Notes: generated by a model from the sequence alone, not told the origin. 64,000 nt of DNA from Phyllobacterium sp. 21LDTY02-6 (GCF_023554255.2 NZ_JAMJWD020000002.1:675435-739434), one strand, 5' to 3'; counted from the stretch's first letter, positions 51,016 through 59,023 are shown. A program made the numbers and translations.

Positions 51016-52366
51016 TTGCGGTCCTTCCAGCAAGCCTATCCGCCCACCAGGGAGCGGGATTAATGGGTTTTGTATCCTTTCGGAACTCAATGTAAAGCAT
51101 TGGAGCTCCATTTCTAATTGGAACAGGCGTGCTGCTGGCGATAAGTTGCTCGTTCATCACACCCACCGGTTCTCCCGCCAGTACAAACTGATTCTGCGAG
51201 ACATTGATCTTAGCCATGCCCGACAAAACGACATGATACCCGTTCCCGGCATCAAGTATCAAGAGTTGTCCATAGGAGCGGAATGCGCCAGCATAAAGGA
51301 CAACCGCGTCCACGGGCGCTGTAATCGTGGCTCCGGCACCGGTTTCCAGCGTATCTCCCTGGACGGTGCCGCCAAATCCGTCATCGTCGCCGAAGTGCCG
51401 GACCAGCTTGCCGGCCGCGGGAAAGGCGAGCCTGCCGCGCAGCGAGGCGAAATTCACCTGCGACGACAGCCGCTTCTGGTTGGAGGCGAATTCGTCGGCG
51501 CGCTTCTGGCTCGCGGCAAGCCGCTCCTGCTCCTGCGCGCTGGCTTCGCTCGCGGCGCGTTCCACCTCGCGCATTTCCTTTTCAATCGAGGCGATGAGGT
51601 CCTTCAGCGAATTGGCGCGCCGCGCCAGATCCTCCGCCCGCTTCTGCTCGGCCAGGCGGGTTTCCTCCGAACTCTCCTGCAGCTTCTTCTTCTCGGCCAG
51701 CAGGAGGTCGAGCTTCTTCCGCTCCTCCGCCTGCCCGGCCAACGCCTGCGTCAGCCGAGCCTGCTCCTCCGAAATCGAGGTCTTCACCCGGGTCAGTTCG
51801 CGCAGGTCGGCAAGCAATGTCTCGGTCTCATGCCGCATTTCAGGGACGACCGCGCCAAGCAGGACCGCGCTGCGGACCGATGACAGCGCGTCGTCCGGGC
51901 GGACGAGCAGGGCCGGTGGCGGGTTCAGCCCCATGCGCTGGAGCGCGGCAAGCACCTCGGCCAGCGCGCCGCGCCGCTGCCGCAGCGACAGCCTCAGCCC
52001 GTCTTCCCGCTCGCGCAGCCCGGTCAGCTTGTCCTGGAAGCCGGCAATATCCTCGCTCATCTTCTTCTCGGTCTTTGCCGATTGAATGAGCGCGGCGGTG
52101 AGCGTTGTCTGGTCCTTGCGAAGCCCGGCGATCTCCTGATCGAGCTGCGCCAGCTTTTCCGACGAAACCGACATGGCGTTCGTCAGGTCCTGCAATTCCT
52201 TCTGGGTTTCCGCCTTCTTCGCTTCCGCGGGCAGCGTGGCCTGTGCGGGTGGTGCGGGTGTCTGGGCCTGGACGGGCGCGGCGCAAAGCAGGCACAGAAG
52301 GGCAATTGCAAGCCGCCGCGAGCCGTGGCCCGCCAAGGGGATCGCCTGATATCGCCTGAAAACCAT
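51005..52366 (-). CDS. EnvC-like murein hydrolase activator with degenerate LytM domain
   Basis: The 453-residue protein has a signal peptide (IALLCLLCAAPVQA) and long coiled coils (about residues 40-110 and 180-285, with ELQDLTNAMSVSSEKLAQLD and RAEDLARRANSLKDLIASIE). The C-terminal LytM/M23 domain runs from about 310. The zinc residues of active M23 peptidases (HxxxD and HxH) are not present, as in EnvC/NlpD-type activators of amidases, so it should regulate rather than cut the wall. The start is ATG 52366; a TTG at 52387 is less likely. Confidence 0.88.
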   Translation of the reverse strand: MVFRRYQAIPLAGHGSRRLAIALLCLLCAAPVQAQTPAPPAQATLPAEAKKAETQKELQDLTNAMSVSSEKLAQLDQEIAGLRKDQTTLTAALIQSAKTEKKMSEDIAGFQDKLTGLREREDGLRLSLRQRRGALAEVLAALQRMGLNPPPALLVRPDDALSSVRSAVLLGAVVPEMRHETETLLADLRELTRVKTSISEEQARLTQALAGQAEERKKLDLLLAEKKKLQESSEETRLAEQKRAEDLARRANSLKDLIASIEKEMREVERAASEASAQEQERLAASQKRADEFASNQKRLSSQVNFASLRGRLAFPAAGKLVRHFGDDDGFGGTVQGDTLETGAGATITAPVDAVVLYAGAFRSYGQLLILDAGNGYHVVLSGMAKINVSQNQFVLAGEPVGVMNEQLIASSTPVPIRNGAPMLYIEFRKDTKPINPAPWWADRLAGRTANDT

Positions 52367-53153
52367 CACCCTGTCCGGACTATGCAAATCGATACGGAGC
52401 CTATTCGGCTTCCACTAACGAACCATTAACCATAAGCGGTCCGTTTGGACAGTAGCGTTCTGGGTAAGCGAGATGGCCAAATTGCGGCGGGGCCGTTTGT
52501 CGGTTGGGCTGCAGTGACCAGCATCAGCGGTGGGGAGCGCAGGAGTCATGAGGGTAGAGTGGATTAAATACAGAAAATCCGCACCACGCCCGCGAAATCG
52601 CGTCTGGTCATTGAAATGGGGGGAGACGGGCGGTCTTCAGCGCGTCAGTAGTGGTATCAGGGTCGAGGTCCGAAGACCGCCCGCGACGTCTTTGCCTGCT
52701 ATTGCTGCGCTTGTCAGACGCAACAACCCGGAAAACGAAGCGCCACCTCCGTTTCCATCTGCAGTTTGCCGGCCAGTCGGGGTTGTCACTTCCGACCGTC
52801 CGGCAACGCCATCCTTTCCCAGCTTTCGAACAGCACCGGAAGCTGCTCCCCACTGGAAAGGATTTGTGCAGAATACCCCGGCTTCAAACAGGGGGGATAA
52901 GTTTTTTTGCGTGCCGGAAGGAAGAATGAGCGAAATCATAGGCTTGCAGGGCGAAATATTTTTTGAGGCCGAAAATCTATCCCACCACGTGGCCAGTTTG
53001 CCCCCGTTCAAGGCCCGGAAACGAGAGATGGCAATGATGCACTGCGAATCACGCAGCAACGATGGTGCAATCTCTTTGTGGGCCCTTTGTGGGCCCCTTT
53101 TGGGCAACCAAAAACACCCGCTGCGAGGCGGGTGTCATTGTCGTCAAAGACTA
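52367..53153. other. 787-bp gene-poor spacer between envC and the DUF1328 gene
   Basis: No convincing gene was found. A perfect 11-bp inverted repeat (GGGCGGTCTTC at 52628-52638, complement at 52672-52682) could fold as an RNA hairpin. An 11-bp tandem repeat (CTTTGTGGGCC, 53074-53095) lies near the end. The open frames crossing this region on both strands have unusual composition and no ribosome binding site. It could be a decayed locus left by a rearrangement. Confidence 0.5.
53109..53135 (-). terminator. Intrinsic terminator after DUF1328 gene
   Basis: On the minus strand ACACCCGC pairs with GCGGGTGT around a six-base loop and is followed by a run of T, 19 bases after the stop codon. Confidence 0.85.
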
Positions 53154-53321
53154 TCAGGCACGTCTGATTATGCTTGCGATCAGCGAAATCAGCAGAAGGG
53201 CGAGGAATACGTAGAAGATTATTTGCGCAATGCCCGCCGAGGCGCCGGCGATGCCTCCGAAGCCCAGGGCACCCGCCACCAATGCTATGATCAGAAAGAT
53301 TACCGCGTAATAAAGCATCAT
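53154..53321 (-). CDS. DUF1328 (YtjA-type) small membrane protein
   Basis: The 55-residue protein begins [20 protein letters not shown] and continues with a Gly-rich turn ([13 protein letters not shown]) and a second hydrophobic helix ending IASIIRRA, the form of DUF1328 proteins. GGGAG precedes the ATG pair. A consensus EcfG promoter lies about 25 nt upstream, so it is probably a general stress response gene. The role is unknown; two-helix stress-induced membrane peptides are common in this regulon. Confidence 0.9.
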   Translation of the reverse strand: MMLYYAVIFLIIALVAGALGFGGIAGASAGIAQIIFYVFLALLLISLIASIIRRA

Positions 53322-53347
53322 CGTCTCCCTTTAATTGTTGAACCGAC

Positions 53348-53373
53348 AACGGTGAAAGTGCCGGATTGGTTCC
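53348..53373 (-). promoter_or_regulatory. EcfG promoter of the DUF1328 gene
   Basis: On the minus strand GGAAC (53373-53369) is followed after 17 bp by CGTT (53351-53348), the full EcfG consensus, 27 bases before the start codon. Confidence 0.85.
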
Positions 53374-53399
53374 ACGGGGAGACGCCTTCAGCGTTCGGC

Positions 53400-54194
53400 T
53401 CAGACCTTGGCGCGGCTGCTCTCCTTGAAGAACAGCGCCTGGGTGATCAGCGCCTTCACCATGTCCGGGTTGAACGGCTTGGTGACGAGGAAGGTCGGTT
53501 CCGGCCGCTCGCCGGTCAGGAGCCGCTCCGGGAACGCCGTGATGAAGATGACGGGGATCGAATCCTGGCTCAATATGTTGTTCACGGCGTCGATGCCGGA
53601 ACTGCCATCGGCAAGCTGGATATCGGCGAGGATCATGCTCGGCTGCGTCGTCGAATAGATCTTCAGCGCCTCGTCCCGGGTCCGGGCAATGCCGACGACC
53701 CGGTGTCCGAGACTTTCGACCATGTGCTCGATATCCATGGCGATCAGCGGCTCATCCTCGATGATGAGGATATCGGTGGCGATCTGCTGCGATATGCCGA
53801 CGGAAGCCTCGTCGAGCAGCGCGTAGAGCTCTTCCTCGCTCACATCGAGGATTTCCATCGTTTCGGCCTGGCTGAAGCCTTCGAGGCTGATGAGCAGGAA
53901 AGCCTGGCGCGCCCGCGGCGCGATGGAGGTGAGATTGGCGGCGGCGTGCTTCTCCCAGCCGAATTCCGACTGCAGTTCCAATGGCCGCACATTGACCGAG
54001 TTGAAATGCTTGATCAGAAGCTTGTAGAGCCCGACCCTGTCGGAGCCCGCCTGGGGAAAGAGCGACACATCCGTGATGAGAATTTCAAGCGTCGCCGCCA
54101 CATAGGCATCGCCGGAGGATTGAGAGCCGGTGATGGCGCGGGCAAAACGGCGGAGATACGGCAAATGTGGAGCTATCCGGGTGGACAATGACAT
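53400..54194 (-). CDS. phyR: General stress response regulator PhyR
   Basis: This 264-residue anti-anti-sigma factor has an N-terminal sigma-like domain (LPYLRRFARAITGSQSSGDA, TSIAPRARQAFLLISLEGFS, about 1-135) that captures NepR, and a C-terminal receiver with Glu 146/Asp 147, phosphoacceptor Asp 191 (MILADIQLADGSSG), Thr 219 and Lys 239 (VTKPF). Phosphorylation exposes the sigma-like domain and frees EcfG. It is divergent from nepR-ecfG, and an EcfG-type promoter upstream predicts autoregulation. Confidence 0.97.
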   Translation of the reverse strand: MSLSTRIAPHLPYLRRFARAITGSQSSGDAYVAATLEILITDVSLFPQAGSDRVGLYKLLIKHFNSVNVRPLELQSEFGWEKHAAANLTSIAPRARQAFLLISLEGFSQAETMEILDVSEEELYALLDEASVGISQQIATDILIIEDEPLIAMDIEHMVESLGHRVVGIARTRDEALKIYSTTQPSMILADIQLADGSSGIDAVNNILSQDSIPVIFITAFPERLLTGERPEPTFLVTKPFNPDMVKALITQALFFKESSRAKV

Positions 54195-54249
54195 TATGAT
54201 GGGTTCCCATGTTCAGATGGTATCGGAATTTTAAAGAGTAGCGGACTTA

Positions 54250-54274
54250 AACACATTGGTGAAAAAAAAGTTCC
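54250..54274 (-). promoter_or_regulatory. EcfG promoter of phyR
   Basis: On the minus strand GGAAC (54274-54270) is followed after 16 bp by TGTT (54253-54250), 55 bases before phyR. The -35 lies in a 9-bp dyad (AAAGTTCCA and TGGAACTTT, 54267-54288), so GGAAC also reads outward toward nepR, but no matching -10 is present there. Confidence 0.7.
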
Positions 54275-54358
54275 ATGGCTGGAACTTTTCGCTTCGTTCA
54301 GGATTAGGGCATGTATTGTGTCTAGTGAAAAAGCGTTGACATCGGAAAAGATCAGGCA

Positions 54359-54565
54359 ATGAACCCAAAGAACAGCTCTTCTGACGCGCCGGCTTCCGCA
54401 GCGCGCATTCGTCGACGTGATACAAAAAATGCAGAAACCGAAATAGGCCTCAAGCTTCGCGCCCTCTACGCCTCCGTGCAGGATGAGGAAATACCGACCC
54501 GGTTTCTCGATCTCCTGGAGAAACTGGACGAAGCCGAGCGCAAACATTCACAATCCTCGAAATAG
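54359..54565 (+). CDS. nepR: Anti-sigma factor NepR
   Basis: The 68-residue protein has the NepR core IGLKLRALYASVQDEEIPTR followed by FLDLLEKLDEAE, which forms the two helices that clamp EcfG or the PhyR sigma-like domain. Flanking ends are charged and disordered, as usual. It lies 14 bp upstream of ecfG in the same operon and is divergent from phyR. Confidence 0.95.
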   Translation: MNPKNSSSDAPASAARIRRRDTKNAETEIGLKLRALYASVQDEEIPTRFLDLLEKLDEAERKHSQSSK

Positions 54566-54579
54566 AACGGGACCAGTGA

Positions 54580-55131
54580 ATGGTACATGAATCGAAAGAC
54601 TTCAAACGGAACCTGATCGCGTCGCTGCCAAAGCTGCGCGCCTTTGCGGTTTCACTCATCGGCAATCCCGACCGCGCCGACGATCTTGTCCAGGACACGA
54701 TCATGAAAGCCTGGGCAAAACAGGATTCGTTCGAACTCGGCACCAATATAAAGGCCTGGCTCTTCACCATCCTGCGCAATGAATTCTACAGCCAGATGCG
54801 CAAGCGCGGGCGTGAAGTGCAGGATTCCGACGGCATATTCACCGAACATCTTTCCGTGCATCCCTCGCAATATGGTTCGCTGGATCTCCAGGACTTCCGC
54901 AAGGCGCTCGAGAAACTGCCGGACGATCAGCGTGAGGCGATCATCCTCGTCGGCGCTTCGGGCTTTTCCTACGAGGAAGCCGCCGATATCTGCGGCTGCG
55001 CCGTCGGAACGATCAAGAGCCGGGTAAGCCGTGCCCGCACGCGGCTGCAGGAGCTGCTGGAGGTACAGGGCGAGGTGGATTATGGCCCAGACTCTATCGC
55101 GACGCAGGTCACTTCCAACAAATTTGCCTAG
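54580..55131 (+). CDS. ecfG: ECF sigma factor EcfG (general stress response)
   Basis: The 183-residue sigma factor has region 2 (LPKLRAFAVSLIGNPDRADD, VQDTIMKAWAKQDSF, IKAWLFTILRNEFYSQMRKR) and region 4 (KALEKLPDDQREAIILVGAS, YEEAADICGCAVGTIKSRVS, RARTRLQELL). It directs RNA polymerase to GGAAC-N16/17-CGTT promoters. It follows nepR and is followed by a convergent receiver-like gene only five bases away. Confidence 0.97.
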   Translation: MVHESKDFKRNLIASLPKLRAFAVSLIGNPDRADDLVQDTIMKAWAKQDSFELGTNIKAWLFTILRNEFYSQMRKRGREVQDSDGIFTEHLSVHPSQYGSLDLQDFRKALEKLPDDQREAIILVGASGFSYEEAADICGCAVGTIKSRVSRARTRLQELLEVQGEVDYGPDSIATQVTSNKFA

Positions 55132-55136
55132 AGGGC

Positions 55137-55496
55137 TCAGCCGAGCGAGGCCGCGGCCCGCAGGATCTGCGCTTTCCCGTAAGGCTTGGTCACGACGGGC
55201 ACGCCCTGCATGGCAATGATCATTGCGGCGTCGACCTCATATGCCGTCGTGCATATGACGGGGATGCCCAGTGCGCGCACGCGCAGGATCAGCGGCAATG
55301 CGGATTGGCCGCGTGCCGTCAGCTCGGCAATGGCAAGGTCGCAGGGATGGCCTTCGTTCAGCCAGCGGGCCAACTCGTCCACCGTCGAGGTGGCATGCAC
55401 CGATGCGGCCCCGCATTCGAGAACGATACGCTCCAGTTCCAGCCTGATGAGATATTCGTCCTCGAGAATTGCCAGTTTCCGGCCGTTCAGGTCCAT
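55137..55496 (-). CDS. Single-domain pseudo-receiver with Glu at the phosphoacceptor site
   Basis: The 119-residue stand-alone receiver domain has the acidic pair Glu 12/Asp 13 (AILEDEYLI), Thr 83/84 (ICTTAYE) and Lys 104 (VTKPY). The phosphoacceptor position, normally Asp, is Glu 58 (CDLAIAELTARG). Glu can mimic constitutive phosphorylation or abolish phosphotransfer. It sits five bases from the end of ecfG in convergent orientation, so a role in the stress-response phosphorelay is likely but unproven. GGAGAG precedes the ATG. Confidence 0.85.
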   Translation of the reverse strand: MDLNGRKLAILEDEYLIRLELERIVLECGAASVHATSTVDELARWLNEGHPCDLAIAELTARGQSALPLILRVRALGIPVICTTAYEVDAAMIIAMQGVPVVTKPYGKAQILRAAASLG

Positions 55497-55667
55497 GGTC
55501 TCTCCACATCGTTGTGGGTCCTTATGGAAAGGGCCGGACGGCCTGTCATTTAACTAAGACATGTCGAACGTGAAGAAATACAAGGAACTCATGCGGGGCA
55601 TGCTAGGATGTGCGGGGGTCGGAAGGTCGATGATCAGGGAAAATGATGCCATGTCCGGAATTGCAGC

Positions 55668-56420
55668 ATGAAGAGCATTTCGGCCCCGGCAACAAAATAT
55701 CTTTGCGCGAATTGCCCGCTGCAGTTCCATCGCCAGTTGCAGAACCATACGCCGGACGAAATCGCCTTCCTGTCGGATTTCCGCAATGGCGATCTCGTTG
55801 TCGAGGCCGGCGCCACGGTGCTGGTCGAGGGCGCCACCAGCGCTCATCTGTTCACTGTCCTTTCGGGCTGGGGTTTCCGCCACAAGACGCTCGAAGACGG
55901 GCGGCGGCAGATATTGAACTATGTGCTGCCGGGCGATCTGATCGGCCTGCAAGGCTCGTTGATGACGGAGATGCAGCATTCGGTCGAGGCGCTCTCGCCC
56001 CTCACCCTGTGCGTCTTCCGGCGCGACAATCTGCCGAAGCTGTTCCAGAGCTTTCCAAGCCTCGGCTATGACATCACATGGCTGGCCTCGCGCGAAGAAC
56101 AGATGCTCGACGAGATATTGTTGAGCGTCGGGCGGCGCACGGCGCTCGAGCGGGCGGCCTATCTCTTCGCCTTCCTCTATCAGCGCGCCAGATCGGTGGG
56201 CCTGACCCGCGACGATCGTCTGGTCATCCCCCTGCGCCAGCAGCATGTAGCGGATACGCTCGGCCTTTCCATCGTGCACACCAACAAGACATTGAAGAAG
56301 CTGGCGACCAGCGGCGCGCTGCGCTGGATCGACCGCGGCTGCGAGGTGCTTGATATCTCGGTCCTGATGGCCATATCAAAATGGCAGGGGCTCCCTGAAG
56401 TGGCCCGGCCTTATATCTAG
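55668..56420 (+). CDS. Crp/Fnr-family transcriptional regulator
   Basis: The 250-residue protein has a cyclic-nucleotide-binding-like beta barrel (LVVEAGATVLVEGATSAHLF, NYVLPGDLIGLQG) and a C-terminal winged helix (IPLRQQHVADTLGLSIVHTN, then KTLKKLATSGALRW). An N-terminal CANC (Cys 13, Cys 16) recalls FNR, but the further ligands for a 4Fe-4S cluster are absent, so oxygen sensing is doubtful. Family members here are often stress or virulence regulators. It lies between the stress-response genes and the HWE kinase. Confidence 0.88.
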   Translation: MKSISAPATKYLCANCPLQFHRQLQNHTPDEIAFLSDFRNGDLVVEAGATVLVEGATSAHLFTVLSGWGFRHKTLEDGRRQILNYVLPGDLIGLQGSLMTEMQHSVEALSPLTLCVFRRDNLPKLFQSFPSLGYDITWLASREEQMLDEILLSVGRRTALERAAYLFAFLYQRARSVGLTRDDRLVIPLRQQHVADTLGLSIVHTNKTLKKLATSGALRWIDRGCEVLDISVLMAISKWQGLPEVARPYI

Positions 56421-56449
56421 GCTGCATATATATGGACTGGAGGAACCCG

Positions 56450-56581
56450 ATGGAGCTTTCGACGTCGAGGAGGGCCGGAACCGACGGCCGCCTGAAACGT
56501 TTGCCAGGGGCAGCAATCCGGGGATGGAACCCGCCAGACCTGCCCGCCGTTTCGGCGGCAGCAGCGGAGTATTGTAACTAA
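56450..56581 (+). CDS. Possible 43-residue protein between crp-like and kinase genes
   Basis: ATG 56450 follows GGAGG at a six-base spacing and opens a 43-codon frame (MELSTSRRAGTDGRLKRLPG at the N-terminus). It is basic at the start and Ala-rich at the end. I do not recognise it. Only the ribosome binding site supports it; the frame could be chance. Confidence 0.25.
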   Translation: MELSTSRRAGTDGRLKRLPGAAIRGWNPPDLPAVSAAAAEYCN

Positions 56582-56594
56582 ATCACCGAGTTGA

Positions 56595-56619
56595 GGAACC
56601 TTGGCGAAAACGTTGCGTT
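56595..56619 (+). promoter_or_regulatory. EcfG promoter of the HWE kinase gene
   Basis: GGAAC (56595-56599) is followed after 16 bp by CGTT (56616-56619), 65 bases before the kinase start. This is a full consensus match. Confidence 0.85.
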
Positions 56620-56683
56620 GAAGACGTGGCGTAGATAACTTAGCCGAAATCAGGGGGCGCCACTGAGCGGGCCGTCATCGAGT

Positions 56684-58177
56684 ATGAAGTCAAACGGAAT
56701 CTCAGAAAGCACTCAGTCGTTTCTTTCCGCAGAGTCGCGGCAGGATGTGATTTCGGCGCTGCTCGCAGCAACGAATGAAAACGATGCGGATCTGAAGAAC
56801 CTTTGCAGCATGGCCCTCGCCATGTTTTCGGTCGATGGCGTCAGCATATCACTCGTGGACAAGGACATCAGCCACCGGCTTGCATCCGCCGGCACGGCGC
56901 AATTGCCCGATCTCTGGCCGCTCGAAGCCGAGGCGCTGACCGGCGCGCGCTGCCTCGTTCGCCGCGACGGCTCCGGCAATCCGGGCTTCGTGGCGACGGC
57001 GCCTTTCACGGTGGCCCGCGAACCGGTCGGCGTCATCAGCATCCTCTCCGCCGTGGACAAGCCCACTTTCGAATCGGACGATCAGGGGCAGCAGGGGCAG
57101 GGGCAGCAGCAGCTCGAGCGCTTGGCGAAGCTCGCAGGCTCGCTCGTCGAGCTCAAGCGCAATGCGCGGCTCGGAAGATCGGCAATGGAAGCGCTTCACC
57201 GCGAGGAGGATCGCAACGCCGTGGCGCTGGAAGCCGGCCATGTCGGCAGCTGGGTCTGGGACCTCAAGACCGGTCTCTTCACTGGCAACAAGATGGCCTA
57301 TTCCATGCTTGGCCTCAGCGAGGAGAATCCGGTCACCGGCGAGGACGTGTTCCGCGCCATGCATCCCGACGATTTTCCGCTGATGAAAATGGCGATCACG
57401 CGGGCAATGGCTCATAATGAGGATTATGTCGGCGAGTTCCGCGCCGCTTCCTCCGGCCAGTGGCTGCTTGGCCGCGGGCGCATATTCGAGCGCGACGAGA
57501 CCGGCCGGCCGGCCGTGGCGGTCGGCGTCAATATCGATATTACCGAGGCGAAGAGCGCGGGAGAAAAGACCCGGCTCCTGCTGCGCGAGCTCAATCACCG
57601 GGTGAAGAATACGCTGGCGATGCTGCAATCGCTGGCGCGGCAGACGCTCAACCGGACATCCGATCCCGCCGAGTTCATGGAGGCCTTTTCCGGCCGGCTG
57701 CGCGCCATTTCAGAAGCGCATACGCTGCTTTCCGACCGCGAATGGAGCGGCATCAGCCTGGTGGATCTCGTGACCAGGCAGGTCGAACCCTATGCGCTCT
57801 ACGATTCGCATCAGCTGGAGCTTGTCGGCGAGGATATGATCCTGCCGCCGGACCATGCGCTCGGGCTCGGCATTGCCCTGCACGAACTGGCGACGAATGC
57901 CGCCAAGCACGGGGCTTTCTCGGCCGCGGCAGGCAAGGTGCGGGTGTCGTGGCAGATGGAGCGGGGGCTGGACGGTTCGCGCGTGGTGATCCAATGGACC
58001 GAGATGAACGGCCCGCCGGTCATGCCGCGGGACGAACGGGGGCTCGGCGAGCGATTGATCGAGCGAAGCCTCGACAAGGTCATATCGAGCAGCGTGCGAT
58101 TGAGCTATCCGCCGACCGGCATGGAAGCGCTTATCTCCATGCCGATCGAGGATGGGTCAAGTACCGTCACCGGCTGA
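56684..58177 (+). CDS. GAF-PAS sensor histidine kinase of the HWE family
   Basis: The 497-residue protein has no TM segment. It has an N-terminal GAF domain (about 18-165, NLCSMALAMFSVDGVSISLV, REPVGVISILSAVD), a Gln/Gly-rich loop (about 128-140), a PAS domain (about 185-300, SWVWDLKTGLFTGNKM, MHPDDFPLMKMAI) and an HWE kinase. The kinase has His 305 (LRELNHRVKNTLAMLQSLAR), Asn 405 (HELATNAAKHGAFS) and the WxE motif QWTEMNGP. There is no LOV Cys motif. Adjacent to phyR-nepR-ecfG and under an EcfG promoter, it is the likely kinase for PhyR. Confidence 0.92.
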   Translation: MKSNGISESTQSFLSAESRQDVISALLAATNENDADLKNLCSMALAMFSVDGVSISLVDKDISHRLASAGTAQLPDLWPLEAEALTGARCLVRRDGSGNPGFVATAPFTVAREPVGVISILSAVDKPTFESDDQGQQGQGQQQLERLAKLAGSLVELKRNARLGRSAMEALHREEDRNAVALEAGHVGSWVWDLKTGLFTGNKMAYSMLGLSEENPVTGEDVFRAMHPDDFPLMKMAITRAMAHNEDYVGEFRAASSGQWLLGRGRIFERDETGRPAVAVGVNIDITEAKSAGEKTRLLLRELNHRVKNTLAMLQSLARQTLNRTSDPAEFMEAFSGRLRAISEAHTLLSDREWSGISLVDLVTRQVEPYALYDSHQLELVGEDMILPPDHALGLGIALHELATNAAKHGAFSAAAGKVRVSWQMERGLDGSRVVIQWTEMNGPPVMPRDERGLGERLIERSLDKVISSSVRLSYPPTGMEALISMPIEDGSSTVTG

Positions 58178-58624
58178 GCGCTTGCGCCGCGCCCGGCGTT
58201 CTGGCTTATCGCCGAGGAACATCAATGCACCCAATGCAATGGCCGGCACGGCCAGCAATGTCAGGCCGCGCGATTTGAGCAAGGCGGGGGCCGCGGCGAC
58301 TGCCGCGACCGTGAGCAGCGCGGACGTATCGACCTTCGCCCGTTCCTTCTGGCGCTTGCGGGCCGCGGCCGCCGTTACCTTCATGATCACGAACAGGATC
58401 AACGCCAGCACCAGCGCCCCGATGCCGATGGAAAGGGAGGCGTAGAGCGGCCCGTAGCGTTCCGACAGGGCAATATAGGCGGCGACCAGAAGGAAGACGA
58501 CGCCGATCGCCCCGAGAACGGCGATCACAGCCATGTAAAGCGCATTGCGCTTGATACGGTTGACGGCTGTGCCAACTTCGCCGGCGGCGACGCTGGTCAG
58601 GAATGGTGTCAGCAGCTTCAGCAT
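58157..58624 (-). CDS. Holin-X-like / phage holin family membrane protein
   Basis: The 155-residue protein has two adjacent TM helices (about 30-50 and 60-85), a charged loop (AAARKRQKERAKVDT), a hydrophobic C-terminal region and a basic tail (RRARRKRSAG). It resembles the putative Actinobacterial Holin-X/DUF1469 group, usually paired with YqjD-type proteins, and is not evidence for a phage. It starts three bases after the YqjD-like gene and shares its EcfG promoter. The last 21 nt overlap the end of the kinase gene on the other strand. Confidence 0.75.
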   Translation of the reverse strand: MLKLLTPFLTSVAAGEVGTAVNRIKRNALYMAVIAVLGAIGVVFLLVAAYIALSERYGPLYASLSIGIGALVLALILFVIMKVTAAAARKRQKERAKVDTSALLTVAAVAAAPALLKSRGLTLLAVPAIALGALMFLGDKPERRARRKRSAGDGT

Positions 58625-58627
58625 TTT

Positions 58628-58963
58628 CTAGCGGCGGGTCAGGCAGGCAAGAAGGAACCCGATGCCGGCGGCGACGGCAACCGTCGTCAGCGGATTTTCC
58701 CGCACCGTTTCGGCAAGCTGTTCTTCGAGATCCTTTGCGCGCAGCCGCAGGTCGTCAAGGGCTTCCTCGCCCTTCAGGCGCGCAGTTTCCAGGGTTTCGG
58801 CGGCATTCGCCCGCGCGCCCCGGGTGGAATCCTTGCCGATCCTGGAAAGGGTTGCGGCGATATTGGCTATGTCCTCTTTCAAGGCCGCAACCTGCGCCTG
58901 CAGATCCTGGTCGGTCTGGGCTTCTTTAACTGCTTTGTCGATCTTGGAGGACACAGTGGCCAT
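58628..58963 (-). CDS. YqjD/ElaB-like (DUF883) membrane-anchored protein
   Basis: The 111-residue protein is a long amphipathic helix (AQVAALKEDIANIAATLSRI, TLETARLKGEEALDDLRLRA) followed by the DUF883-type ending VRENPLTTVAVAAGIGFLLA and CLTRR, a C-terminal TM anchor. E. coli YqjD and ElaB bind ribosomes in stationary phase; transfer of that role is inference. An EcfG consensus promoter lies about 60 nt upstream. Confidence 0.9.
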   Translation of the reverse strand: MATVSSKIDKAVKEAQTDQDLQAQVAALKEDIANIAATLSRIGKDSTRGARANAAETLETARLKGEEALDDLRLRAKDLEEQLAETVRENPLTTVAVAAGIGFLLACLTRR

Positions 58964-58989
58964 ACGATAACTCCTGAGAGAGGTTGCAA

Positions 58990-59023
58990 CTCATGGGTTC
59001 GGAACGCTCATGGGTTTGGAACG
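58990..59023. repeat. 17-bp tandem duplication overlapping an EcfG promoter
   Basis: CTCATGGGTTCGGAACG (58990-59006) is repeated with one change at 59007-59023. On the minus strand each copy starts with CGTT, so the EcfG -10 element is duplicated. Confidence 0.85.

Noticed and set aside
52905-52925. CCGGAAGGAAG resembling the SRP RNA domain IV tip
   Set aside because: The flanking complementary strand and symmetric loop are missing.
52637-53107. 156-codon minus-strand frame in the envC-DUF1328 spacer
   Set aside because: It has no ribosome binding site or recognisable motif, has unusual composition, and overlaps a terminator-adjacent tandem repeat.
54281-54305. GGAAC on the plus strand as an EcfG promoter for nepR-ecfG
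   Set aside because: No CGTT or TGTT occurs 16-17 bp downstream; the nearest CGTT is only nine bases away.
56442-56466. GGAAC-N16-CGTC before the kinase as an extra EcfG promoter
   Set aside because: The -10 is one base off, the site overlaps a ribosome-binding-like GGAGG, and a full match lies at 56595.
58157-58624. Holin-like protein as evidence for a prophage
   Set aside because: There is no endolysin, integrase or structural gene nearby; the pairing with a YqjD-like protein and an EcfG promoter indicates a stress gene.
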